Below, one piece after another: positions 7,100 to 12,644 of a DNA stretch of 20,454 bases (the stretch's first letter is position 1; every line of letters starts with the position of its first letter). Position numbers and translations under genes: made by a program. The notes beneath the pieces were generated by a model. That model saw only the letters and a program-made list of their open reading frames with translations. It made no database searches and had not been told where the DNA came from. The DNA comes from a virus, in IMG/VR virus record IMGVR_UViG_3300028115_000151, positions 1 through 20,454 of that record; one strand, written 5' to 3'.

Positions 7100-7255
7100 C
7101 TAAAGTAGTTCGTTACAAATAACTGCACTCTTGTTAATCACCAAAATACATTCAGTACACATATCAAGGTACTCACCCGCTTTAGAATGTTCAGGTGGGT
7201 ACTTCAGTGTTACCTCGTAGTTATTTAACTCTGAATCACAAACACAACATCTCAT
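7100..7255 (-). CDS. Tiny putative zinc-ribbon protein (51 aa)
   Basis: The minus frame from ATG 7255 to TAG 7100 encodes 51 aa with two cysteine pairs, C3-C4-V-C6 and C33-T-E-C36, spaced like a treble-clef or zinc-ribbon knuckle, plus C47. The middle is soluble and mixed (NNYEVTLKYPPEHSKAGEYL). The ribosome site is weak (GAG at about 10 bases) and the T-tract of a terminator lies only about 12 bases upstream of the start, so the gene is read only from transcripts that pass the terminator. It fills a 180-base gap otherwise empty and ends 25 bases from the convergent DUF3310 gene. Function unknown; DNA, RNA or protein binding is possible. Confidence 0.6.
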   Translation of the reverse strand: MRCCVCDSELNNYEVTLKYPPEHSKAGEYLDMCTECILVINKSAVICNELL

Positions 7256-7266
7256 AATACTAGCTC

Positions 7267-7299
7267 AAAAAAAAGCCCCTTCCATTTCTGGTTGGGGCT
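7267..7299 (-). terminator. Rho-independent terminator of the leftward accessory operon
   Basis: On the minus strand, AGCCCC (7299-7294) pairs with GGGGCT (7279-7274). An inner GG/CC pair is separated from them by a symmetric TT/TT bulge, and a run of eight T follows (7274-7267). The stem and T-tract orientation stop leftward transcription. It divides the accessory arm from the tiny zinc-ribbon gene and the replication operon. Confidence 0.85.
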
Positions 7300-7332
7300 A
7301 ATGAGGATATACCTATGGGAGATACTGAGTTA

Positions 7333-7361
7333 AGTATTAACTATACAATCTGTTCTGTCAA
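7333..7361 (-). promoter_or_regulatory. Candidate leftward promoter just upstream of the terminator
   Basis: On the minus strand there is a perfect -35 TTGACA (7361-7356), a 17-base spacer, and -10 AATACT (4 of 6, 7338-7333). A transcript would start near 7326 and meet the terminator about 30-60 bases later, so it would give either a short RNA or, by readthrough, the message of the 51-aa gene. The -35 overlaps the stop of the 52-aa gene. The weak -10 keeps confidence low. Confidence 0.4.
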
Positions 7362-7516
7362 GTGTTTTTGTTCATTATTTTATACCTTATGTATTTGTTT
7401 ACCATCCCTGCCGATACGAATGCTATGTAATGCAGCTCTTCTGGTACCTCATATAGAATTACACATTCATTTGGACTCCATTTAGTGTGATCTAAGTTAC
7501 CTTTATCTTCAGTCAT
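7358..7516 (-). CDS. Tiny hypothetical protein (52 aa)
   Basis: ATG at 7516 to TGA at 7358 encodes 52 aa with AAGGA ten bases upstream. The product is acidic at the start (MTEDKGNLDHTKWSPNE) and more hydrophobic, then basic, towards the end (LHYIAFVSAGMVNKYIRYK). No family is recognised. It is in line with its leftward neighbours and fills what would otherwise be an empty stretch of about 300 bases before the terminator. A nine-codon frame (MIEGTQHYD) overlaps its start out of frame and is not called. Confidence 0.55.
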   Translation of the reverse strand: MTEDKGNLDHTKWSPNECVILYEVPEELHYIAFVSAGMVNKYIRYKIMNKNT

Positions 7517-7610
7517 AGTGTTGTGTTCCTTCAATCATGTTATTCTATCCCCCTGAGAGGCTCTGTATTGCGTTCTAACGGCGTTTAAGATACTACCCTA
7601 TACCACCCTA

Positions 7611-7838
7611 CTAGATAGTAATAGAAGCCCCTCTCTTCGTTTTATTTTTTAAGTTGGATTTCTTACGTTGTTGTTTCTGTAGCTCTGTTTGGTAGAAACT
7701 TTCTGTTCTTGATGATGCGCCGAAAGGATAGACTGTTACCTTCCCACCATTTTTAAGGTAGTCATCTATTAGCTTTCTGTTCTTTTCCCTTTTCTTTTTG
7801 TTTACGTCAGTGTTACTTACTGCGCTGATGATTGTCAT
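7611..7838 (-). CDS. Unknown small basic protein (75 aa)
   Basis: The 75-aa product is strongly basic, with lysine/arginine-rich ends (VNKKKREKNRKLIDDYL, KQQRKKSNLKNKTKRG) around a central GGKVTVYPFGASSR segment. This suggests nucleic acid or ribosome binding, but no family is recognised. A GGGGGTG ribosome site precedes the ATG at 7838. The stretch 7517-7610 downstream holds no gene that could be supported. Confidence 0.65.
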   Translation of the reverse strand: MTIISAVSNTDVNKKKREKNRKLIDDYLKNGGKVTVYPFGASSRTESFYQTELQKQQRKKSNLKNKTKRGASITI

Positions 7839-7887
7839 GATGCACCCCCAGTTAGGTCAGATTCTTTAACAAATACCACTAAAATAC

Positions 7888-8154
7888 TCATTGGAATAAC
7901 TCCCGTCCTAAATCTGTCATTACGAATAAAGATCGTTTGATTCCTTTCCCTTCCTTCTTAGGGACATATCTCTTTTCAATCAGTCCTTTCTCAACCAGCA
8001 CCAATGCTGCTCTGTACGTGGATGGATCATCTTTCTGCAATGCACTAGCTAACTCTGATCTATAGGTGGGTTTCTCGTATAATTCTGTGAGAATACCTGC
8101 CTGGAATAGTGATAGATTGTTGCTAATCATATTGAATAGTGTTTGCTTGTTCAT
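7888..8154 (-). CDS. Winged helix-turn-helix DNA-binding protein
   Basis: This 88-aa protein looks like a single winged-helix domain of MarR/PadR-like layout. Helix 1 is around residues 14-27, the helix-turn-helix runs through TYRSELASALQKDDPSTYRA at 30-49 and the following helix LVLVEKGLIEKR, and a basic wing (YVPKKEGKGIKRSLFVMT) spans about 63-80, ending in DLGRELF. It probably binds a phage or host promoter as a dimer and may control the change from accessory to replication or late genes. AGGAG precedes the ATG at 8154. The palindrome at 6834 and the palindromic core at 12100-12112 are possible targets, which is conjecture. A degenerate fold-only role in another DNA transaction is the alternative. 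Confidence 0.72.
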   Translation of the reverse strand: MNKQTLFNMISNNLSLFQAGILTELYEKPTYRSELASALQKDDPSTYRAALVLVEKGLIEKRYVPKKEGKGIKRSLFVMTDLGRELFQ

Positions 8155-8163
8155 TTTTGTCTC

Positions 8164-8361
8164 CTAGTGTTTAAGTCTGCCAAGACCTTGCATATATGCT
8201 GCAAGCATTTGATCATATGGTACTAAGTAATCACTGCACAGATCCAGTGCTAGTTTCTTTTGATTCCATGCTGCTGCTCTGTCCTGTTCTGTTACTGCTA
8301 GCTCTGCTAGTTCACCAGCCCGCTTCATTGCTTCAAGGGCTTTCTGTTTGTCTTCAATCAT
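8164..8361 (-). CDS. Unknown 65-aa helical protein
   Basis: A short, mainly helical product (DKQKALEAMKRAGELAELAVTEQDRAAAWNQKK) with a middle C and a tail rich in Y, M and G. No family is recognised. Its ATG overlaps the stop of the upstream 111-aa gene (ATGA), so the two are translationally coupled and may act together. Confidence 0.65.
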   Translation of the reverse strand: MIEDKQKALEAMKRAGELAELAVTEQDRAAAWNQKKLALDLCSDYLVPYDQMLAAYMQGLGRLKH

Positions 8362-8693
8362 TGCTGTTCTCCGTAGTCTTCAGATAATAATTGTTCATAA
8401 TAGGTGTCGCACATTTCCCTTAAAGCGTCTTCGCTTTCTTTGTACAGAACATTACGGATAATCTCATGGAGCCTTGATTCTGTTTCTGGTTCGTATATCT
8501 CAGCTAGTGCTTGCTCTACGCCTAGTGCGTAGGACATTGCGGGAAAAGCCTCCTCAAGAAACCAAGGCTTGTTTTTGTAGTACATACAAACAAGCTCATC
8601 CTTTAGGGTATCACTCAATGCCATGTATTCACCATCCCACCCCTCATGGCACCACGAATAAGCGTGGCTTGCTATCTGGTAATCTGTTTTCAT
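8358..8693 (-). CDS. Unknown acidic protein (111 aa)
   Basis: Starts MKTDYQIASHAYSWCHEGW and is acidic and aromatic-rich, with several W, Y and E/D clusters (EIYEPETESRLHEIIRN, ESEDALREMCDTYYEQ). The acidity would suit a DNA-mimic or a protein-binding partner, but no family is recognised. It follows the pentapeptide-repeat gene by three bases and overlaps the next gene by four. Confidence 0.65.
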   Translation of the reverse strand: MKTDYQIASHAYSWCHEGWDGEYMALSDTLKDELVCMYYKNKPWFLEEAFPAMSYALGVEQALAEIYEPETESRLHEIIRNVLYKESEDALREMCDTYYEQLLSEDYGEQQ

Positions 8694-8696
8694 TTC

Positions 8697-9422
8697 TCAC
8701 ACTCCTGTTGGTTCTGCTGGTGACATTTCGATCAGCGTTTTTATCTGACACTTCCATCTATCCCACCAGATAACAGCTTGCTTTCCATCCATCTTGTTTA
8801 TCTGTTCTTGGTCAAAGCCCCACCAATCTGTAATAGGATGTCGCTCACATCCGATTTGTAAGATATCAGAAGTATAACTTATTGGGTACGTTTCAAGAAA
8901 AATTGATTTGATGTGCTTTAGATTTCCAAAAACGCCTCTTATACTAGCTCCAGTCAGATCAGCTTCAGTAAGATTAGCTCCATTCAGATTAGCCCCAGTA
9001 AGAAGGGCTCTAGTAAGATTAGCCTCAGTAAGGTCAGCCCCAGTAAGGTCCGCCCAGTTGAGCCAAGCCCTAGTCAGATTGGCTTCAGTAAGATTAGCTC
9101 CAGTAAGATTAGCCCTAGTAAGACAAGCTCCAGCCAGATCAGCTTCAGTAAGATCTACTCCGGACAGATTAGCCATAGTAAGATAAGCTCCAGTAAGATT
9201 AGCCCTAGCAAGACAAGCCCCAATGAGATCAGCTTCGGTAAGATCCACTCCAGTAAGATCCGCTCCAGCAAGATAAGCCCCAGTAAGATCCGCCCCAGCC
9301 AGGTCAGCTCCATTCAGATCAGCTCTAGTCAGATTAGCTCCAATAAGATCAGCTCGTTCCCCTCCTTCAGTGCCATCGAGCCATCTTTTATGCTTTTTTA
9401 AGATTTCATAATTAATGTTCAT
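8697..9422 (-). CDS. Pentapeptide-repeat protein
   Basis: A 241-aa protein. Residues 23-162 are about 28 tandem pentapeptides of the A(D/N)LxG type, enough for roughly seven turns of the right-handed quadrilateral beta helix typical of this family. Residues 58-87 and 88-117 are near copies of each other, so the array grew by duplication of a 30-residue block. The C-terminal 79 residues form a separate Trp-rich region ([18 protein letters not shown]). Some pentapeptide-repeat proteins, such as MfpA and Qnr, mimic DNA and bind gyrase; others have unrelated roles, so gyrase action is only possible. ATG 9422 is chosen for its GGAG eight bases upstream; a GTG three codons earlier has no ribosome site. 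The start overlaps the stop of the upstream 57-aa gene (ATGA). Confidence 0.88.
   Translation of the reverse strand: MNINYEILKKHKRWLDGTEGGERADLIGANLTRADLNGADLAGADLTGAYLAGADLTGVDLTEADLIGACLARANLTGAYLTMANLSGVDLTEADLAGACLTRANLTGANLTEANLTRAWLNWADLTGADLTEANLTRALLTGANLNGANLTEADLTGASIRGVFGNLKHIKSIFLETYPISYTSDILQIGCERHPITDWWGFDQEQINKMDGKQAVIWWDRWKCQIKTLIEMSPAEPTGV
9072..9251. repeat. Duplicated 90-bp block inside the pentapeptide-repeat gene
   Basis: Two adjacent 90-bp blocks encode near-identical 30-residue segments, each beginning GVDLTEADL. At finer scale the region 8940-9355 is a run of imperfect 15-bp repeats with the core AGTAAGATTAGC or similar. Confidence 0.85.
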
Positions 9423-9592
9423 TCTATACACTCCGGTTTGTCGTAACGATAATCAGGCCAGTGTCCAGCGCATACCATTTTTATATAATGAGCCTCTTCT
9501 ACTAGCTCGTCTTGATAGTCCATGCTGCTGGCCCAGATAACCAAGTGAGCAAGGATTGTTGCGATTACTGCGGTTAAAAGTAGTTTGTTCAT
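9419..9592 (-). CDS. Small membrane-anchored or secreted peptide (57 aa)
   Basis: The minus frame from ATG 9592 to TGA 9419 begins MNKLLLTAVIATILAHLVIW, a single hydrophobic segment after one Lys, as in a signal anchor or signal peptide. It continues with an acidic, Cys- and aromatic-containing outer part (SSMDYQDELVEEAHYIKM, then two Cys near the end). GAGG lies eight bases before the ATG, and the stop overlaps the pentapeptide-repeat start (ATGA), so it is a real operon member. It is preferred over an open frame in the same region (9453-9638), which has no ribosome site and an odd composition. Function unknown; periplasmic exposure is inferred. Confidence 0.7.
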   Translation of the reverse strand: MNKLLLTAVIATILAHLVIWASSMDYQDELVEEAHYIKMVCAGHWPDYRYDKPECIE

Positions 9593-9649
9593 TTGTATGT
9601 CCTCTGTGTTGTGTTTTGGTATGGTTACTGTAATGCACTTTGCATGGTG

Positions 9650-10312
9650 TTACAAGTTAATACTAGCAATTATTTTATATTGCTTTGCAATCTTCTTTCC
9701 ATGCGCTGGATAGGCGATTACCTTTGTTCCTTTGTCCCAACATGCGCGACAGTCGCCGCACTTGCCTTCTCTCTCGTATGCTTGGCAAACTGTCATGCCA
9801 TCCTTTGCAGAACCCGCGCTCTCTATAATAGTGCTGCTATTCTGGCCTTCTATTGTCTCGCCGGTGATTGAGTCACTTGATAGGCGAACAACAACATTAG
9901 GCAAGGCCTCCATTTGTGCCAATATTCCAGAGAATTTCTTAAATTTATACATTCTAGTGGGTAGCCAATGGCGAACCCATGGTGTCGCCTTCATTACGGC
10001 CAGAATCTTTTTAGCTAAGTCTAAGCTGTACATATCCCCGCTATCAAACCATCTAAAGTAACGGTCGTTATCCAGTTCTTTAACCATTGTTGCTGTCCAG
10101 TCTGTGTTCTTCCAGTCCTCGCGGTTATGCTCACGTGGTGCTTTCACATTAGGGAATCTGTAATTGCCAGTTGTTGCATAGCATCCTGAACAAGCTGCTA
10201 CCAGTTCGCCATTATCCCCAATTGAACCAGGGCAAGTATCTAAAGCTTGGAGTGACCAAGAACGGCAAGGCATTTTTGACGCTTTGCTTAATTTTGGGCT
10301 TGCTGTTTTCAT
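9650..10312 (-). CDS. GP88-family phage protein, cysteine-rich
   Basis: This 220-aa protein matches the GP88 (gene product 88) family found in phages and plasmids. It has KMPCRSWSLQALDTCPGS, C41-S-G-C44-Y-A, Y-F-R-W-F-D-S-G-D around 85-93 and V-R-H-W-L-P-T-R at 113-120. A C-terminal cluster C176, C185, C188, C191 is followed by W. The cysteine sets look like metal or iron-sulfur ligands. No activity is established for the family as far as I know. ATG 10312 is chosen because GAGG stands 10-13 bases upstream; an in-frame TTG five codons earlier contains that same ribosome site. The gene follows ArdC and shares a leader sequence with the gene at 11502. Confidence 0.78.
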   Translation of the reverse strand: MKTASPKLSKASKMPCRSWSLQALDTCPGSIGDNGELVAACSGCYATTGNYRFPNVKAPREHNREDWKNTDWTATMVKELDNDRYFRWFDSGDMYSLDLAKKILAVMKATPWVRHWLPTRMYKFKKFSGILAQMEALPNVVVRLSSDSITGETIEGQNSSTIIESAGSAKDGMTVCQAYEREGKCGDCRACWDKGTKVIAYPAHGKKIAKQYKIIASINL

Positions 10313-10341
10313 TGTGTCTAACCTCAATCAGTTTGGTTTTT
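10313..10341 (-). repeat. Repeated gene leader, copy 1 (before the GP88-family gene)
   Basis: Read on the minus strand, this short intergenic leader contains ATTGAGGTTAGA just before the ATG and a CCAAACTG-like stretch further up. It is nearly identical to the leader at 11503-11534 and related to that at 11223-11252. It includes the ribosome site. Confidence 0.75.
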
Positions 10342-10364
10342 ACCATCCTTGGCCGCTGTGGTGT

Positions 10365-11222
10365 TTATTCCGCATCCGGTTTGGTAATCAGTTCATATGC
10401 TTTGCTGGCCTTCGCTGCGGCTTTGAATATCAGTGTACGATCATCTTTGAGGGCTTTGAGCCAGCTATCAATGTAGCTCGCGTGTTGTTCCAGTTCGTTA
10501 GTGATGCCCAGGTCACAGCAAAGGAAAGCGGCTCCAATTTCTGCTACCAGTTCTTCAAAGGCATATCCCTTTTTGCTGGTATCCTTGAGGCGATCAAGGC
10601 GATCTCTGTGGCCCGTACTGTGAACCGCCTCGTGAAGGAGTGTTGCAGCGTATCCGCTTTCTTTGGTGAAGGTTTCGCGCTCCGGCATCTGGATGGTGTC
10701 ATGTGATGGTGAGTAAAAGGCGCGATCCCCACCGGTTGAGAAGCCGATTCCAGCGCGTTCGGTGTAGCATTCAAAGAGTCGTACCGCTGCGTCTGTTCTT
10801 TCGTCCGCTGTGAACTCTTGGGCGGTATCAGTTGTTTCTGGCATTTCCAGCCCGTCAATCTGGTCAGTGTTGAAAACGGTGAATGTTTTCATCATGGGGA
10901 TGGTTTTTTCTTCACCTTCCTTCTCGATCTGGATGGGCTTATAGAAAGTGATCGTGGTTCCTTTCTCACCCTTGCGGACTTGACCGCCAGCTGCTTGGGC
11001 TTGTTTGTAGGTCAGCCATGCGCTGCTGTTGAAACCACGCTCTGCCGCAGCTGCCCATAAGATCAGAACATTAATACCTTGATACGCTTTGCCGGTGCCG
11101 TGATTGTGCGGCATCCCTGATGATCCATCGGAACCCCAAGGTTTGACCCAAGGGCTGGTTCCGGCTTCAAGTATGTCAACGATCTGGTCTGTGACGTGCT
11201 GTTGTAGGTCGGTTGTTTTCAT
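10365..11222 (-). CDS. ArdC-type antirestriction protein (ssDNA-binding domain plus zinc metallopeptidase-like domain)
   Basis: A 285-aa protein with the ArdC layout. The N-terminal domain (about 1-125) has SPWVKPW, GKAYQGIN, SSAWLTYKQAQAAGGQVRKGEKG and a VFN-D-QIDGL end, as in the ArdC ssDNA-binding domain. The C-terminal zincin-like domain has H197-E-A-V-H201-S-T-G-H205 and a downstream E-E-L-V-A-E-I-G. Plasmid ArdC proteins protect incoming ssDNA from restriction; the phage protein may protect its genome on entry, a role consistent with its place near the start of the first leftward operon. The base composition is richer in G+C than the replication genes (33 of 60 bases at 10621-10680 against 20 of 60 at 3001-3060), which hints at later acquisition. 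The ATG is preceded by GAGG. Confidence 0.9.
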   Translation of the reverse strand: MKTTDLQQHVTDQIVDILEAGTSPWVKPWGSDGSSGMPHNHGTGKAYQGINVLILWAAAAERGFNSSAWLTYKQAQAAGGQVRKGEKGTTITFYKPIQIEKEGEEKTIPMMKTFTVFNTDQIDGLEMPETTDTAQEFTADERTDAAVRLFECYTERAGIGFSTGGDRAFYSPSHDTIQMPERETFTKESGYAATLLHEAVHSTGHRDRLDRLKDTSKKGYAFEELVAEIGAAFLCCDLGITNELEQHASYIDSWLKALKDDRTLIFKAAAKASKAYELITKPDAE

Positions 11223-11252
11223 TGTGTATAGCCTCTGTCTGTTTGCTTTGAT
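11223..11252 (-). repeat. Repeated gene leader, copy 2 (before ardC-like gene)
   Basis: On the minus strand it contains CAAACAGACAGAGGCTATAC followed by ACAATG, a diverged version of the leaders at 10313-10341 and 11503-11534. It carries the GAGG ribosome site. Confidence 0.55.
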
Positions 11253-11268
11253 ATGGCTGTTTATGCGG

Positions 11269-11502
11269 TCAATTAGCGACGCGGAGTAGCCCGTTTAATC
11301 CCTCTTTTTCGCACTGCACGTTGTAAATTTCTACCGCCTCTTGGTAAAGGTCAAAGTTTCCATTGATTATATCTTGGTGCATTCCGTTGTTCACTGACTC
11401 TCGCCAAAACCTGCGGGCATCATCCAGCCTTGAGCGAAGCTCTTTCAGGTAGTCGCTGGCACTTTCTTTTTGTGCTTCTGCGAGTTTGTTACGAATAATC
11501 AT
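11269..11502 (-). CDS. Unknown 77-aa helical protein
   Basis: Predicted to be almost wholly helical and charged (NKLAEAQKESASDYLKELRS, RLDDARRFWRESVNN), perhaps a coiled coil. No family is recognised. ATG 11502 is preferred to an in-frame TTG five codons upstream because GAGG falls at the right distance from the ATG. It lies between the first gene of the operon and the ArdC gene and shares a leader with the GP88-family gene. Confidence 0.65.
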   Translation of the reverse strand: MIIRNKLAEAQKESASDYLKELRSRLDDARRFWRESVNNGMHQDIINGNFDLYQEAVEIYNVQCEKEGLNGLLRVAN

Positions 11503-11534
11503 GATATCTAACCTCAATCTGTTTTGGTTTTAGT
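11503..11534 (-). repeat. Repeated gene leader, copy 3
   Basis: On the minus strand it reads AAACAGATTGAGGTTAGATA shortly before the ATG, almost identical to the leader at 10313-10341, including the ribosome site. It overlaps the end of the upstream gene by a few bases. Confidence 0.75.
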
Positions 11535-11886
11535 ACCCAAGCCAAGCCAGAACCGCTTGTGCCTGATAGGTTTCGTGGTGTCCATGGTCGTCGTAGAATT
11601 CCTTTAGATCAGTTACCCCGTTATTCCTTAGCTCTTTTATAGCCCTCTTATGGGTAATTGTGGTGCCCTCTGCGCTGTCAAAGTATGTCATCTGTGTTTC
11701 ACCATAAACCTCAGGGTCGGGAGTTTCTTGAACCTCGCGGCTTACTACTTTTAAGCCCTTATAGCCTTGCGACCTCAAAGTAGTTTGCTCACACTCTTTT
11801 TCTTCCTGAACTTCGCTTTTAATAAAGCTACCAAAGAGAACCTCTTGAACCCCTTCGGTTGTACCTACTAACTCGTAATAGTTCAT
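11530..11886 (-). CDS. Unknown 118-aa protein, first gene of the leftward accessory operon
   Basis: Starts MNYYELVGTTEGVQEVLFGSF and is acidic and soluble, with a His-rich stretch near the end (EFYDDHGHHETYQAQ) followed by AVLAWLGY. No family is recognised. AAAGGTG lies seven bases before the ATG at 11886, and a good leftward promoter is at 11922-11949, so it is probably among the first phage genes read after entry. Early leader genes of this sort often modify host functions; nothing in the sequence proves that here. Confidence 0.7.
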   Translation of the reverse strand: MNYYELVGTTEGVQEVLFGSFIKSEVQEEKECEQTTLRSQGYKGLKVVSREVQETPDPEVYGETQMTYFDSAEGTTITHKRAIKELRNNGVTDLKEFYDDHGHHETYQAQAVLAWLGY

Positions 11887-11917
11887 AATGTCACCTTTAT
11901 ATATAATTGATTGATGC

Positions 11918-11933
11918 GGTCAGTATAGGTCAG
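11918..11933. repeat. Direct repeat GGTCAG spaced by one helical turn, over the -10 box
   Basis: GGTCAG occurs at 11918-11923 and 11928-11933, ten bases apart centre to centre, straddling the -10 box of the leftward promoter. Two half sites on one face of the helix over a promoter would suit a repressor, but the motif is short and could be chance. Confidence 0.4.
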
Positions 11934-11949
11934 GTTGTATGCTTGTCAA
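11922..11949 (-). promoter_or_regulatory. Leftward sigma70-type promoter of the accessory operon
   Basis: Minus strand: perfect -35 TTGACA (11949-11944), 16-base spacer, -10 TATACT (5 of 6, 11927-11922). Transcription would start near 11915, about 30 bases before the first gene. Confidence 0.8.
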
Positions 11950-12096
11950 TACTATCAATCATAATCCACAACAATAGTGCAGATAACTTTGATGAATGGT
12001 ACCAGGTGATCATTATATAGTGGTATAGATATGAACCAGGGTAACCATATAAAGAGTCAATGGGGCAACCCCAACAACACTCATCCTTTGCCAATT

Positions 12097-12115
12097 GATA
12101 ATGATAATCATTTGC
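12097..12115 (+). promoter_or_regulatory. Fur-box-like sequence (17 of 19 match)
   Basis: GATAATGATAATCATTTGC matches the classical 19-bp Fur consensus GATAATGATAATCATTATC at 17 positions, failing only at positions 17 and 18. The core AATGAT-A-ATCATT (12100-12112) is a perfect inverted repeat. Fur is the iron-responsive repressor of many gammaproteobacteria. The site lies about 150 bases from the leftward promoter and 330 from the rightward one, and just before TATAAA (12122-12127), which lacks a good -35. It could instead bind a phage-encoded regulator. Confidence 0.6.
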
Positions 12116-12117
12116 AT

Positions 12118-12130
12118 TTCCTATAAACTT
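12118..12130. repeat. 13-mer TTCCTATAAACTT, second copy
   Basis: Exact copy of 6820-6832, starting three bases after the Fur-like box, again followed by CTTATTAA. It may mark a common promoter or binding element of the two divergent control regions. Confidence 0.55.
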
Positions 12131-12271
12131 TCCTTATTAATTTGCTTCATTTATAAATAGAAAGGTCGGGGGAGGGAATTGTGGTTTTTTATTTTTAGTA
12201 GTACCACCCTAGATACAAAAAAAGGTGGATTTGGAACCCCCAATTTTTCCATATTTAATTTAACGAGAAAT

Positions 12272-12283
12272 TAACGAAAGAGT
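12272..12283. repeat. 12-mer TAACGAAAGAGT, inverted copy of 6691-6702
   Basis: An exact reverse-complement match to the other divergent region. A related CGAAAGAAA follows at 12286, so the site has some local repetition. Confidence 0.5.
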
Positions 12284-12294
12284 ACCGAAAGAAA

Positions 12295-12349
12295 CCCTGT
12301 CCAAGTGCTTGTTTATATTATATTTTTTTGTAAAAAACAAAAGACAGGG
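12295..12349. repeat. Inverted repeat CCCTGTC/GACAGGG with a nested TTGTTT/AAACAA
   Basis: CCCTGTC (12295-12301) and GACAGGG (12343-12349) are perfect complements. Within the 41-base loop, TTGTTT (12309-12314) can pair with AAACAA (12335-12340), giving a long two-part stem around an AT tract. There is no T-run on the correct side for a simple terminator on the plus strand. It may be an origin-type structure, a recombination site or an RNA fold, and is not assigned. Confidence 0.6.
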
Positions 12350-12444
12350 AAAATCACAGGCCAGAACAGGACAGAAAAAGCAGAATCTGTACTGATTGAT
12401 CGCTACGCGATGAGATATATCTTAATCTTTTTTTCGTTAAACTC

Positions 12445-12473
12445 TTGATTCTTTCGTAAAAATATGATATAAT
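12445..12473 (+). promoter_or_regulatory. Rightward promoter of the packaging and structural operon
   Basis: -35 TTGATT (4 of 6) at 12445-12450, 17-base spacer, perfect -10 TATAAT at 12468-12473 with an extended TGA just before it. Transcription would start near 12480, at the first base of the paired hairpins, giving a leader of about 165 bases before the small terminase gene. Confidence 0.82.
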
Positions 12474-12480
12474 ATACTTA

Positions 12481-12553
12481 TCCTTAGAAGTTACTAAGGA
12501 AATAATAATAAACAAAACAAACGATCTCTTAAACTTCCTTAGTTTTGCTAAGG
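12481..12553 (+). promoter_or_regulatory. Two hairpins with the same stem in the late-operon leader
   Basis: TCCTTAG-AAGTTA-CTAAGGA at 12481-12500 and CCTTAG-TTTTG-CTAAGG at 12537-12553 have the same stem sequence. The first arm of one can therefore also pair with the second arm of the other. At the 5' end of the predicted transcript they may protect the RNA, bind a protein, or switch between folds. No start codon or clear T-tract terminator follows directly. Confidence 0.65.
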
Positions 12554-12644
12554 CAACCTCCAAGAATATATGATAAGCAGCGAAGCTATTGCCTGTTTAT
12601 TTTGTAGAATCATAGTCTCTCCGTTAAGGGTAAAGAGTATCAGA

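Larger units (their letters stand above)
11887..12644. other. Main divergent intergenic control region
   Basis: These 758 bases between the leftward and rightward arms hold no gene that can be supported. From left to right they contain the leftward promoter, a small TGGGG/CCCCA hairpin at 12061-12073, the Fur-box-like site, and a 13-mer shared with 6820-6832. A very AT-rich stretch with homopolymer runs (about 12180-12340), a 7-bp inverted repeat with a 41-base loop, the rightward promoter and two hairpins follow. The AT-rich part could include a replication origin. A 31-codon frame at 12031-12126 has no ribosome site and is not called. Confidence 0.75.

Noticed and set aside
8908-9186. A plus-strand frame rich in Val, Arg, Ala and Pro opposite the pentapeptide repeats
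   Set aside because: A shadow of the 15-bp repeat, without a start signal.
9453-9638. A 61-codon frame on the minus strand
   Set aside because: No ribosome site and odd His/Asn/Arg-rich composition; the overlapping frame 9419-9592 has a ribosome site, a membrane segment and ATGA coupling.
12031-12126. A 31-codon plus-strand frame running through the Fur-like box
   Set aside because: No ribosome site or family resemblance; the palindromic DNA pattern is better explained as a binding site.
12116-12127. A rightward promoter using TATAAA after the Fur-like box
   Set aside because: The only TTGATA-like -35 is 21 bases away, too far for a normal sigma70 promoter; kept only as a repeated word.
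12570-12644. A longer start for the small terminase gene
   Set aside because: No ribosome site before the ATG at 12570, and the added residues do not resemble the rest; AAGAG precedes the ATG at 12645.
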